Source of the DNA: a virus
Virus record (IMG/VR): IMGVR_UViG_3300008120_000956
Location: 1-20,464 of that record
Strand: one strand, 5' to 3'
Length of the DNA stretch: 20,464 bases
Shown piece by piece: positions 1-7,973 of the stretch (within the stretch, counting starts at the first letter, position 1; each line of letters begins with the position of its first letter). A model generated the notes under the pieces. It did no database searches and was not told the origin of the DNA. It was given only the letters and a program-made list of their open reading frames with translations. Both the position numbers and the translations under genes were made by a program.

Positions 1-2896
1 CTTCTCCGCCGAGCTCATCGGCGAGTTGAATTGAGCATTCTTGGAAAGCTGGCTTCGGCACCAAAGTCACAGCCATGACTCGTGCTTTCTTGATCTTTAT
101 TTTACCGCTTTCTATCTTGGTGTCAGAACCTTCTTTAGCCTCTTCCACCTCTTCATCAGCCTCAAATTGATCGAGATCTGCTGAAACTCCACGAATGAAA
201 CCACCGCGTACTAAACGCTCAGCTTCCTGTCCATAAGCACCTTTATCAAAGTAGCCTTTGGCATTACCGATTCCGTCATCGGTGCGTTCCATAGAAACAA
301 TCTTGCCTACTACGACAGAACCATTATGTCCTTCGCCTGTTTGTATCTGCCATAAAAGTGGAAGTGGAAGTTCTCTCATCGTAAGAGCGCCTTTGTCCAT
401 GACTCTTCCGTCTCCAGATTCAACACCTTCTGGGATAACTAGAGGGATATAAAACTCAGATCCGTATTCTTCTTCCATAGAACCGCCAGCAGTCATGACT
501 CTTGCACGAGCATCTGCTGCTTTTGCACGAAGCACAAAACTGCTCAGAAGTTCATCATAATCACGCAAGGTATTGACTGAATATGAAGAAAGACTCTTTA
601 AGTTTCTTTGGTCTCCTGGCCAGTAGCCATTAGCTTCCTTGTGACGGAGGGCGCAATATCCCTTGGCACGAGGTCCCATGTACTTGGCCAGTTGACGGTA
701 GCAACGGGTCCAATCGCCTGGAGTTCTCCAGCGAATCTTGGCTGCACCTTTACCGTATAGCCAGTAGCGACGAAGCTTCTCTGCTTGACCACGATTGCGA
801 TCAAGACCGCCAGCAGCTGTGATTGCTTTGTTATCAACTTGCTCAAGAACATCTACAAGAGTTGCATCGTTAAGAACAACTACAGGTGGTGGAGTAACGC
901 TACGAAGATCCATAAGCATTTGTGCATCTGGAACCCAAGCTCCATCTTTTCTAATAAATGCTGCTGGTTGATTACTCTTTTCATTTGCTGGGACAAGAGC
1001 AACTAGATCCATAACTGCTTGAGGATCGTCTGGTGAAACCACCGCCATGTGAAGCACTGGGACATCTGAATTTTTTGGTGTCATGTCGTTAGGTACAGCC
1101 GAAGCTTTAAGAGGACGACCATACTTGTCTAGTTTTGGAGACTTTATTCCTTTTTCTTCAACATACTTTTTGGTATCTTCAGGATTTACAAAAGGATTAT
1201 ATTTACGACGAGATTCTGGTCCAGACTCTAACCACTTTTTTAATTCTGGAACATTGTAAGCATTTACTTCTTTAGACCAATTTGTAAATTTTTCTGGGTA
1301 ATATTTATACAAAGGATTGTCAGCAGAAACTTCTTTTTGTACACCTTGTGGTTGTTGAGGAACAGAGCTAGGAGCTACTGCTCTAGCAGGTTTTGGAGTT
1401 TGGTCTGGTGTTGCCTCTGGAGAAAGTCTTTGCTCAGAAACCCATTGAGGATAATTGTTGAGCATGAGTTGAAGATTAGAAGCATTAAGTGGGGGAAGAG
1501 TTCCTGGCATACGGATTGGAGAATCCATGGGAGTGCGAGGCTCACCAAGAATTCCTGAAGTATCAAGTTCACCTTCTGCAACTTGAGTTGGAATTGGAGT
1601 GTAACTATCTAATGGCTCTGTTAGATTAGCTGAAATATTAATCATGTTGCCATTGTCTAGCTCTACACCAACGGTCTTTGTTACAGGATCAATCGAACGG
1701 ATGTTTCCTTGATAGTTTTCACGACCACCAATAACTACACGGCCACCCATCTTGGCAAATTTTCCTGATTTATCACGAAGTTGTTTTTCAGTGTTCTTTG
1801 AACGCTCTTCTGGAGTGTAGTTGCCGTCTCGCTCTGCACCAGCTGCAGTAAGACTATCGTCATACATATCCCATGAATCAGACATTTCATCTGGAAGAGC
1901 TAAGTCATCTAGAAACTCGTTGTCCATTTCTGGAGCAGCGTTCATGTAAAGCTTTGATTCTTCTGGGTAGAGCTTGTCTACTTTCTGAGCGATAAACGGT
2001 TCGTTATCTAAAAGAGCAGCAATAAGAAGTGCTGTATCTGTATCTACTGGAATATGACCGCATGGGGTCTCGTCAGTAAAATCATCTAGAGCTTTGTCAT
2101 ACATTGACATGTCAGCATCTGGCATACCCATGTCATCCCAGTCGCCATCGTCCCAAACATAGATGTGACCTTCTGGTTCAATTCTATAAAGACGATCAAT
2201 TCCTGAACCGTCTAAACGAACACGAGCAAAAAATTCAATTACATTGTCTTCGGGCATTGTTTTTGAGTGCATGAAAGAGTCATAGTTGATGCGCTTTGGC
2301 ATCTCGTATTCCATTGGATCTAATCCACCAGCAGTAATCGAGTTTGATTTTGCTTTTTTGTTTTCACGATTGACAATTGCAGTTGCCCAAGACTTAGCGG
2401 CATCTCCGCCCCATAGAGCCCAAGCGATACGGCCATTGCTTGGGTATTCCTTAACTCCGGGCTTATAGCCTTTGCCCTTTTTATCTACTTCGTGGCGTGG
2501 AAAATATTTTGCAATATGACGAACCTTACGAATACCAATTTGACCTCCACGAGCAAGAGTGCGAGCTGTGTTAAGACCTACTGAGGTTCCTCCACGCTTC
2601 TCTTCCTTGCGCCATTCGAGACCACGCTTTGCTTCAGCAACTACGGAGTCTGGAATTGTGTACATGCGGTCTGAATTTGAAAAAACTTTAATATCTAAAT
2701 CTGTTAGGGCAGCTGCAGCAAGTTCTACGGCAACGCCATTTGGTCGGTCATCATCTGAAGGATTCCACTTAGCAGATGCAATAAGCGGCTCTTTAATATC
2801 TACAGAGAGAACTAGATTCTTGTCTTCGTCAACGACTGCTCCCATAGTGTCGTTTACATAAAGAACTTGAGAACCATTGCGACCAATGTATTCCAT
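1..2896 (-). CDS. Capsid maturation (prohead) protease with a long multidomain N-terminal extension, partial
   Basis: The frame is open from ATG at 2896 to the left edge, so at least 965 residues are present and the C-terminus is missing. Roughly residues 805-955 are a phage prohead serine protease: a beta-strand start (FYIPLVIPEG), GEGHNGSVVVGKI with the likely catalytic His near residue 855, GVSADLD with the likely catalytic Ser near 903, then KARVMAVTLVPKPAF. Upstream modules are a domain around residues 110-170 (RKVRHIAKYFPRHE, SNGRIAWALWGG), a short beta-barrel-like module near 365-410 (KFAKMGGRVVIGG), and a basic domain at 695-765 (GLDRNRGQAEKLRRYW, RAKGYCALRHKEANGYWPGD). I recognise both basic domains from actinophage structural genes but know no function. 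Stop and start overlap (TAATG) with the preceding gene, and GAGGAG lies seven bases upstream of the ATG. It processes head proteins during capsid maturation. The protease call is strong; the roles of the extension are unknown. Confidence 0.88.
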   Translation of the reverse strand, partial: MEYIGRNGSQVLYVNDTMGAVVDEDKNLVLSVDIKEPLIASAKWNPSDDDRPNGVAVELAAAALTDLDIKVFSNSDRMYTIPDSVVAEAKRGLEWRKEEKRGGTSVGLNTARTLARGGQIGIRKVRHIAKYFPRHEVDKKGKGYKPGVKEYPSNGRIAWALWGGDAAKSWATAIVNRENKKAKSNSITAGGLDPMEYEMPKRINYDSFMHSKTMPEDNVIEFFARVRLDGSGIDRLYRIEPEGHIYVWDDGDWDDMGMPDADMSMYDKALDDFTDETPCGHIPVDTDTALLIAALLDNEPFIAQKVDKLYPEESKLYMNAAPEMDNEFLDDLALPDEMSDSWDMYDDSLTAAGAERDGNYTPEERSKNTEKQLRDKSGKFAKMGGRVVIGGRENYQGNIRSIDPVTKTVGVELDNGNMINISANLTEPLDSYTPIPTQVAEGELDTSGILGEPRTPMDSPIRMPGTLPPLNASNLQLMLNNYPQWVSEQRLSPEATPDQTPKPARAVAPSSVPQQPQGVQKEVSADNPLYKYYPEKFTNWSKEVNAYNVPELKKWLESGPESRRKYNPFVNPEDTKKYVEEKGIKSPKLDKYGRPLKASAVPNDMTPKNSDVPVLHMAVVSPDDPQAVMDLVALVPANEKSNQPAAFIRKDGAWVPDAQMLMDLRSVTPPPVVVLNDATLVDVLEQVDNKAITAAGGLDRNRGQAEKLRRYWLYGKGAAKIRWRTPGDWTRCYRQLAKYMGPRAKGYCALRHKEANGYWPGDQRNLKSLSSYSVNTLRDYDELLSSFVLRAKAADARARVMTAGGSMEEEYGSEFYIPLVIPEGVESGDGRVMDKGALTMRELPLPLLWQIQTGEGHNGSVVVGKIVSMERTDDGIGNAKGYFDKGAYGQEAERLVRGGFIRGVSADLDQFEADEEVEEAKEGSDTKIESGKIKIKKARVMAVTLVPKPAFQECSIQLADELGGE

Positions 2897-3207
2897 TATT
2901 TCTTCTCCTCAACTACATACTCGACTCTATATTTTTCAATGTCTTTGTATGTAAGTGTTTTATTGGTTGACTTTGCATTTGCATACATGTCTCTCACTGT
3001 TTTGTAGTTTGATTTTTCTACATCAATAAGAGTCAACCCTTCAAGGCTTTGATCTCCAGCGGCAATTGGGTACCATCTGTTATCAATAAGGGTAAAGAAC
3101 CCATAGCCTTCGCTGTAGTAAACAAGTTGCTTGACTACATCTTCGTACTGTTTATATGCAATAGCCATTCCTTCGGTAGGCTCGGCTGAGACCATCACAG
3201 TCTTCAT
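2896..3207 (-). CDS. Conserved-looking small phage protein of unknown function, 103 aa
   Basis: I do not recognise this protein. It is soluble, mixed alpha/beta in appearance, Tyr- and Lys-rich, with no Cys, no signal peptide and no membrane segment. The start is well supported: AAGGAGG lies four bases before the ATG at 3207, and the ATG overlaps the TGA of the upstream 47-aa gene as ATGA. Its own TAA overlaps the ATG of the maturation protease fusion. The tight coupling suggests it is made together with the protease and could be a structural or assembly helper, but that is inference from position only. Confidence 0.8.
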   Translation of the reverse strand: MKTVMVSAEPTEGMAIAYKQYEDVVKQLVYYSEGYGFFTLIDNRWYPIAAGDQSLEGLTLIDVEKSNYKTVRDMYANAKSTNKTLTYKDIEKYRVEYVVEEKK

Positions 3208-3347
3208 CGATCCTCCTTCGGAATATCATCAACCATTTCTGAGTCCTCAACATCATCTGTTGCGGGGTCTATAAAAGCAACATCCATTATTTTCTTATAA
3301 GCATCAGTCATAAGATTAATGTAGTTTTCTTTATCTGACTTAGCCAT
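3204..3347 (-). CDS. Small acidic protein, 47 aa, unknown function
   Basis: This short gene begins MAKSDKENYINLMTDAYKK and ends with an acidic tail rich in Asp and Glu. It has an AAGGAG site seven bases before the ATG. The ATG overlaps the TAA of the preceding 35-aa gene (TAATG), and its TGA overlaps the ATG of the following 103-aa gene (ATGA). Three consecutive translationally coupled junctions with good ribosome binding sites make it a likely real gene despite its size. I recognise no domain. The sequence would fit one amphipathic helix followed by a disordered acidic tail. Confidence 0.66.
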   Translation of the reverse strand: MAKSDKENYINLMTDAYKKIMDVAFIDPATDDVEDSEMVDDIPKEDR

Positions 3348-3454
3348 TATACATTCTCCTTGGGCTTGCCTTCTGGAAGACCTGGCAATGTATTTTCATC
3401 ATCAGAAAGTGCGACAGGAACAAAATCGTCGCTATCTTCATCTATTAATGGCAC
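3347..3454 (-). CDS. Very small acidic protein, 35 aa, GTG start
   Basis: This ORF starts with GTG at 3454, inside the last codons of the metallopeptidase-containing gene, which stops at 3438. It ends in TAA overlapping the next ATG. The support is a strong AAGGAG six bases before the GTG, and the in-frame coding fills the gap between two well-supported genes exactly. The peptide is acidic (PLIDEDSDDFVPVALSDDEN) and ends in PEGKPKENV. I recognise no function. Alternatively it may be a translational coupling leader that carries ribosomes from the giant gene to the small genes downstream. Confidence 0.5.
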   Translation of the reverse strand: MPLIDEDSDDFVPVALSDDENTLPGLPEGKPKENV

Positions 3455-6400
3455 CTGTATCTCCTTCCGCTATAGGGGCTACTGATCTTAGTAGATTTGA
3501 TTCTTTTTTGAAACCCTCTCCGTCAAGAAGAGCTAGGAAGGTTCCATACCAGTTCATGCTATGTCCTCCACCTTTTCCATTCTTCCAGCTACCCTCCATT
3601 AAATGGGCAATCTCGTGAAGTAGAGCTACTTTCTTTATACCTCTGCTACGAACTAATACTAGAGGGAACTGTAGTTCTTTTAGAGGATTACCTTCTGGAA
3701 TCTGAGAGTTGTTAGCAAGGCCAACTCCAGCTTCAATAAATTCACCATCTTCTTTTATTGGACCGAGAGCAGCATCTGAAATTTTCTTATTAGCAAGAGC
3801 AAAAAACTTCTTTCCATAACCATACTTTTCTAAAGTATCAGCAATGTACTTGTCGATCTCGGCTCGGTCTGTCATGTACTCGCCATCTTCTAATAGGCGC
3901 TTTGCAAAAATTCCATGGATACCTTCAAGCTGTGGATTATCTTGTCCGCGCTCGCTGCTATCATCAAGAGTTACATCGTCCCAAAGTTCCCACTCTTCGC
4001 CTGTCTCTGGGTCCTTGTACTTTTTGTTTGTTATAGAAGTATCTCGGTTCTTTGCAACTTTTTCTTTGGCAACTTCTTCACCAGTCTGGCCTTCAGTTCC
4101 AACATTTGGTTCAGGAGTTGACTCTGGCTTTAACCCTGCATCTTCTACAATCTGATCTCCAGTTTTGCCTTCACTGCCAACGCCTTCACCTACTGGCTTT
4201 TCTGCGCCTTCTTCGTCATCTTTTCTGCCCATCATATAGTTGACAGCGTCTTGTGCCATCTTTGCGGCAACGATGATCATGGACTTGTCATCCTTGAGAG
4301 GCTTGAGCCAGCTATCTGCGTAAGCTGCAACATTGCCCCAGTCAATTTCTACACCAAGTTCAGCAGCAAGGATTGCAACAGAGATTTCTGCAATTAATTC
4401 TTCTTCACCACGGCTTGCTTTGTGATTGCCGTAGTTATCTTGAAGATCCTTGCGCTTTCCTTCTTTACCTAGTCTGTCTTTGTGACCAGTGCTGTGTGCA
4501 AGCTCATGAATCAAAGTTTCAAAAATATCTTTTGGATCTGTGAACTGCTCTCTTAGAGGCATGTAAATCTTGTCTTCAGAAGGTGTGTAGTACGCACCGT
4601 CTTGAGCTCTGTAGGTAATTTCTGGCTTATCTTTGTAAGCATCTAGAACTATCTGCTCGGCTTCGCTAACTGGAACAGGAGGTCTAGTAACAAGTGGCGG
4701 CAAGTTGATATTTTCAGCTTGCTCAACATTGAATACTGGAATGAACTTAGGTGGTGTCCAGTAGAACTGCTTTTCAACAGTACCATCTGGCTGAGTCACA
4801 TCTCTAAATCGTGGAGTCCAATGAATGATGAAAGTTGCTTTTTCACCCTTCTTGATATTTCCACCAAGCTTCTCTGCTTGCTTGTAAGTTAACCAACGGT
4901 TATCTGTCCAACCATTTGCGGTAGCGGCGGCCCAGAGTTGAAGAATGTTTGTTCCACGATAAGGCTTACCTGTGCTTACGCTAGTTGGTAAGAATCCACC
5001 ACCAGTCCAAGGCTTGCGCCAAGGTGGTGTTCCCTTCTCAATAGCTGCAATGATTGCGTCAGCAATTGCTTCTGTCTTCTCATCAAGCTTACGAGCAGTC
5101 TTTTCTGTTTCTTTAACCGCTTCTTCAGCAGTTACTGGATCAATATCTTTTCCGACCTTCATGCCAAGAATTTCTTCAACCGGGCTTAAGTTTGCAGACT
5201 CATCTGCTTCTGAAGTTACATCTGTAATCCAAGCGAGAGAACCAAGCTCTAAAGCTTCTTCAGCTCTAGTTACAGCAACATATGAAAGACGCATTTCCTC
5301 TGCTGGAGGAAGTTTCATTTGACCATCTTCTTCGCTAAGCTCTGGACCCTTGAAGTCGTCAAATATTCTTACACGCTTCCACTGCTTGCCCTTTGCCTTG
5401 TGAGCAGTAATTATTTCTACTTCAATTGGCTTTTCTGGCTTGTAACCGCTTGCAGCTCTTTTAATTTTATTAAATAGTGGTAGAAGCTCTTGCTTATTGT
5501 CAAGCTTTTTAGAGTAAGTAAATTTTTCAGGACTGTATTCAAATCCAGCTCCTCTAAGAAGAGTAGAGAAATCTCCACCATTTGTAATTGTCATAGTTCC
5601 GTTTTCTATGGAATATTCAACATTTACAGGGAACTGTCTTCCACCCTTGCTAATAGTTTTGTATCCAAGAACTCCCTTAGATCCATCCTTAAGATCATCG
5701 AGTGTTATAGGTACATATGGAGCGGTTGGCTCTGGCTTATTAGTAATTTTTTCAATTCGTGAAAGAACATCCTTGATATCTTGAGGAGACTTTTCTCTCA
5801 AAATATTTACCATGTATGCCGCAGATCCTAAAGACTCTCCTTTTTGTACAGCGGATATTACTTCTGCCCATGTGTTGAAGCTAGCTAGATCCTTGTGTGG
5901 TCTTCTAACTCCTGGAGATACCCCACCAGCACGACCTGCACGCATTAACCATTCAATGTCTTTAATCAAAGATTCATAGTCATTAAATGTCTTCTCATCA
6001 ATACCAACAACTTTATTCTTTTCTAGCATTTCAAGCATTGCTGAAATGCCGCCACCATTCGTTCTGGTGATGATTACTGTTGGGTCTTCCATGACATCAA
6101 GGACTTCTCCGTCTTTGCCTTGTAGACCCTTAACACGATATCTAGATTCAAGTTTGGTTAGGAATCTATTAGCAATACCTGCAATCTTTTCGCCAAAGCG
6201 GAAGGTCTCTGTAATAGGCAAGTCGTAATCTGCTACGACATTGTCTAGCTCATCTATAGCTCCACGGAAACCATAGATTGCTTGATTGCTATCTCCAACA
6301 TAAATTACTTGAATATTCTTCTGATCACGCATTACCTTAGCCATAACAGGGTTGATATCCTGTGCTTCGTCATACATAACAACATCAACATCTCTTGTTA

Positions 6401-7745
6401 CTGGCTTACCCTTTGAATCTGGACCGATGAGTCCCTTTGAGAAGTCTGGATTAGATAAAGCCCAAGACTTTGTTAAATCGCTAGGAGATGTGTAAAGCTT
6501 TCCTGTAGGGCTTGAAAGATCGTCCCACCACTTGTTTGCCCATTCAATAAATGCAGGAGGAACTTCATCCAAGTTCATTCCAGCAAAATGCTTTACTGTG
6601 ACTTTATCGTCATCTGAAGCTGTGAACTTATCAAGAGCATCTCTAAGAATTTTAGGAATGTCTCTTGTTGAAAGATTTTGCTCTGTTCCTTTTACCTTCA
6701 CTGGTGTAGGAACTATTCCTAGGTGTTTAGAAATATCTGGAGCATTAAGAATAAATTCAGCTTTTCTTGCTTTATCTCTTAAAGCGGGTGAGACATTCCA
6801 ATAACCAATCGAGTCAGCAGTTCTTGGGTCTGTGTTATCTGGGAACTCTTTAGAAGCTTCAACCTGAACAGACTTGTTAAATACGATGTATGTAATCTTT
6901 TTATCTGGCTTTTCTGCCTTGAGACGCTTTGCAGCAAGCTTGAGAGTAGAAGTCTTTCCAGTTCCAGCTAAAGCACGAACAACAACATTCTTTCCAGTCA
7001 TTACAGCTGAAATAACAGAACGCTGTTCAGATGTTGGGTTAATGCTTGCGATTCTGCTGTAGTCAAAGACATCTTCATCTGTACCAAGAACGCTCGGTGT
7101 TGGTTCTTCGTCATCATCCTCTGGCATAACAGCCATAGCTTGTAGACCAGTTACAGGATTTGTATATGAGTCTAAAGCGTTCTTTAAGTCAATAGAGGTT
7201 GTATTCTTTTGATTTTCTCCAACCCAAGTAATTGTTCCATCTGGCTTAATTGTTGCAAGATGTTCTTTTCTTAAAATGTACTCTGGAGTAGCTTTGAAAA
7301 CCAAAATGTCATCTGGTCCAGATATATTCATCATATCTGCATAGCTTGCAAGCTCTCTTCCATTTGGCTTATCAAAACCAAAAGTGACAGTCATAGGTTC
7401 GCCAGTCTTAAGACTTGGCATGAAGCTCTCTGTAGAAACCTTAGCTGGAAGGTTTTCCTTAATAGCAGAAACAACTTCTGGGGATGTAGAGACAAAGTTT
7501 AATTCTTCAGCAAGTCTGTTGCGCTCTGCTTCTTTATCTTTCCAAGTCTTTGCAAGCTCTTCAGGGTTTGGAAGATTCTCTGGAGCATCTACACCTTCAG
7601 GAACAGGCTTAGATTGAATGTTCTTGATTGTGTCTACAACATCTTGAACTGTCTTTGTAGATGTCTTATCAGCTGGGCGTAGAATGTCACCAGCGTTGAT
7701 AACTCTTGGTGTGTAACCATCTGTTGCAGCATCAATGATTGACAA
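3438..7745 (-). CDS. Polyvalent protein, second part: UvrD-type helicase, ArdC-like domain and two zinc metallopeptidases
   Basis: 1435 residues counted from the TTG at 7745. A superfamily 1 helicase spans about 235-840: Walker A ALAGTGKT near 258, DEAQD near 458, GDSNQAIYGFRGA, TFRFGEKIAGIANRF, TAHKAKGKQW and YVAVTRA near 818. About 889-985 matches the N-terminal ssDNA-binding domain of ArdC antirestriction proteins (IEKGTPPWRKPW, LTYKQAEKLGGNIKKGEKA). About 1010-1180 is its usual partner, a polyvalent-protein zincin with HELAHSTGH near 1079 and a downstream EEELIAE that could supply the third ligand. A second zincin near 1380 has HEIAH followed by GHSMNWYGTF. No Shine-Dalgarno precedes the TTG, and the frame is clearly coding further upstream to at least 7961. 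It is therefore probably the continuation of the preceding ORF. The likely role is DNA processing and antirestriction after injection (family knowledge plus inference). Confidence 0.87.
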   Translation of the reverse strand: MSIIDAATDGYTPRVINAGDILRPADKTSTKTVQDVVDTIKNIQSKPVPEGVDAPENLPNPEELAKTWKDKEAERNRLAEELNFVSTSPEVVSAIKENLPAKVSTESFMPSLKTGEPMTVTFGFDKPNGRELASYADMMNISGPDDILVFKATPEYILRKEHLATIKPDGTITWVGENQKNTTSIDLKNALDSYTNPVTGLQAMAVMPEDDDEEPTPSVLGTDEDVFDYSRIASINPTSEQRSVISAVMTGKNVVVRALAGTGKTSTLKLAAKRLKAEKPDKKITYIVFNKSVQVEASKEFPDNTDPRTADSIGYWNVSPALRDKARKAEFILNAPDISKHLGIVPTPVKVKGTEQNLSTRDIPKILRDALDKFTASDDDKVTVKHFAGMNLDEVPPAFIEWANKWWDDLSSPTGKLYTSPSDLTKSWALSNPDFSKGLIGPDSKGKPVTRDVDVVMYDEAQDINPVMAKVMRDQKNIQVIYVGDSNQAIYGFRGAIDELDNVVADYDLPITETFRFGEKIAGIANRFLTKLESRYRVKGLQGKDGEVLDVMEDPTVIITRTNGGGISAMLEMLEKNKVVGIDEKTFNDYESLIKDIEWLMRAGRAGGVSPGVRRPHKDLASFNTWAEVISAVQKGESLGSAAYMVNILREKSPQDIKDVLSRIEKITNKPEPTAPYVPITLDDLKDGSKGVLGYKTISKGGRQFPVNVEYSIENGTMTITNGGDFSTLLRGAGFEYSPEKFTYSKKLDNKQELLPLFNKIKRAASGYKPEKPIEVEIITAHKAKGKQWKRVRIFDDFKGPELSEEDGQMKLPPAEEMRLSYVAVTRAEEALELGSLAWITDVTSEADESANLSPVEEILGMKVGKDIDPVTAEEAVKETEKTARKLDEKTEAIADAIIAAIEKGTPPWRKPWTGGGFLPTSVSTGKPYRGTNILQLWAAATANGWTDNRWLTYKQAEKLGGNIKKGEKATFIIHWTPRFRDVTQPDGTVEKQFYWTPPKFIPVFNVEQAENINLPPLVTRPPVPVSEAEQIVLDAYKDKPEITYRAQDGAYYTPSEDKIYMPLREQFTDPKDIFETLIHELAHSTGHKDRLGKEGKRKDLQDNYGNHKASRGEEELIAEISVAILAAELGVEIDWGNVAAYADSWLKPLKDDKSMIIVAAKMAQDAVNYMMGRKDDEEGAEKPVGEGVGSEGKTGDQIVEDAGLKPESTPEPNVGTEGQTGEEVAKEKVAKNRDTSITNKKYKDPETGEEWELWDDVTLDDSSERGQDNPQLEGIHGIFAKRLLEDGEYMTDRAEIDKYIADTLEKYGYGKKFFALANKKISDAALGPIKEDGEFIEAGVGLANNSQIPEGNPLKELQFPLVLVRSRGIKKVALLHEIAHLMEGSWKNGKGGGHSMNWYGTFLALLDGEGFKKESNLLRSVAPIAEGDTGAINR

Positions 7746-7973
7746 GCTGTCGCTTGCTACAGGTCCCTTAGAGCCATCATCATATTTAATCTTTGCGTAG
7801 TTGGAGTATCCAGCTTTTCCATATGTATCAAATAGATTTACTACACGACCAGTCTTCTTGTTCTTGATGTTAAGAACTCTGTCTCCCTTAGCAAGCTGTA
7901 CGCCTTGTTTGGTGAGGTGTTCTGAGGTCTTTTCTCTATCTGCACCAAGTACTTGCTCCTTGGGGCTACAGGC
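7746..7973 (-). other. In-frame coding extension and apparent -1 frameshift site joining the two giant ORFs
   Basis: Upstream of the TTG at 7745 the same frame stays open to a TGA at 7976-7974. It encodes a plausible folded module (KEQVLGADREKTSEHL, then QLAKGDRVLNIKNKKTGRVV and NYAKIKYDDGSKGPV) but has no ATG, GTG or TTG with a ribosome binding site. The overlapping end of the other ORF in this stretch changes from acidic protein to an Arg/Lys-rich tail (RSKYLVQIEKRPQ to TSRTRRLVV), typical of out-of-frame reading. The frames join smoothly at CCCCAAGG, 7965-7958: reading VAP and then stepping back one base gives KEQVLG. This is either a -1 frameshift or a single missing base. Confidence 0.72.

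Noticed and set aside
2559-2861. Plus-strand ORF of 100 codons
   Set aside because: It lies opposite the N-terminal module of the maturation protease fusion, which is continuous coding sequence in frame from 2896. No start signal is visible.
7952-7961. SD-like AAGGAG as a start signal for the second giant ORF
   Set aside because: The only nearby TTG and GTG codons after it are in the other frame. In the helicase frame no start codon follows at a usable distance.
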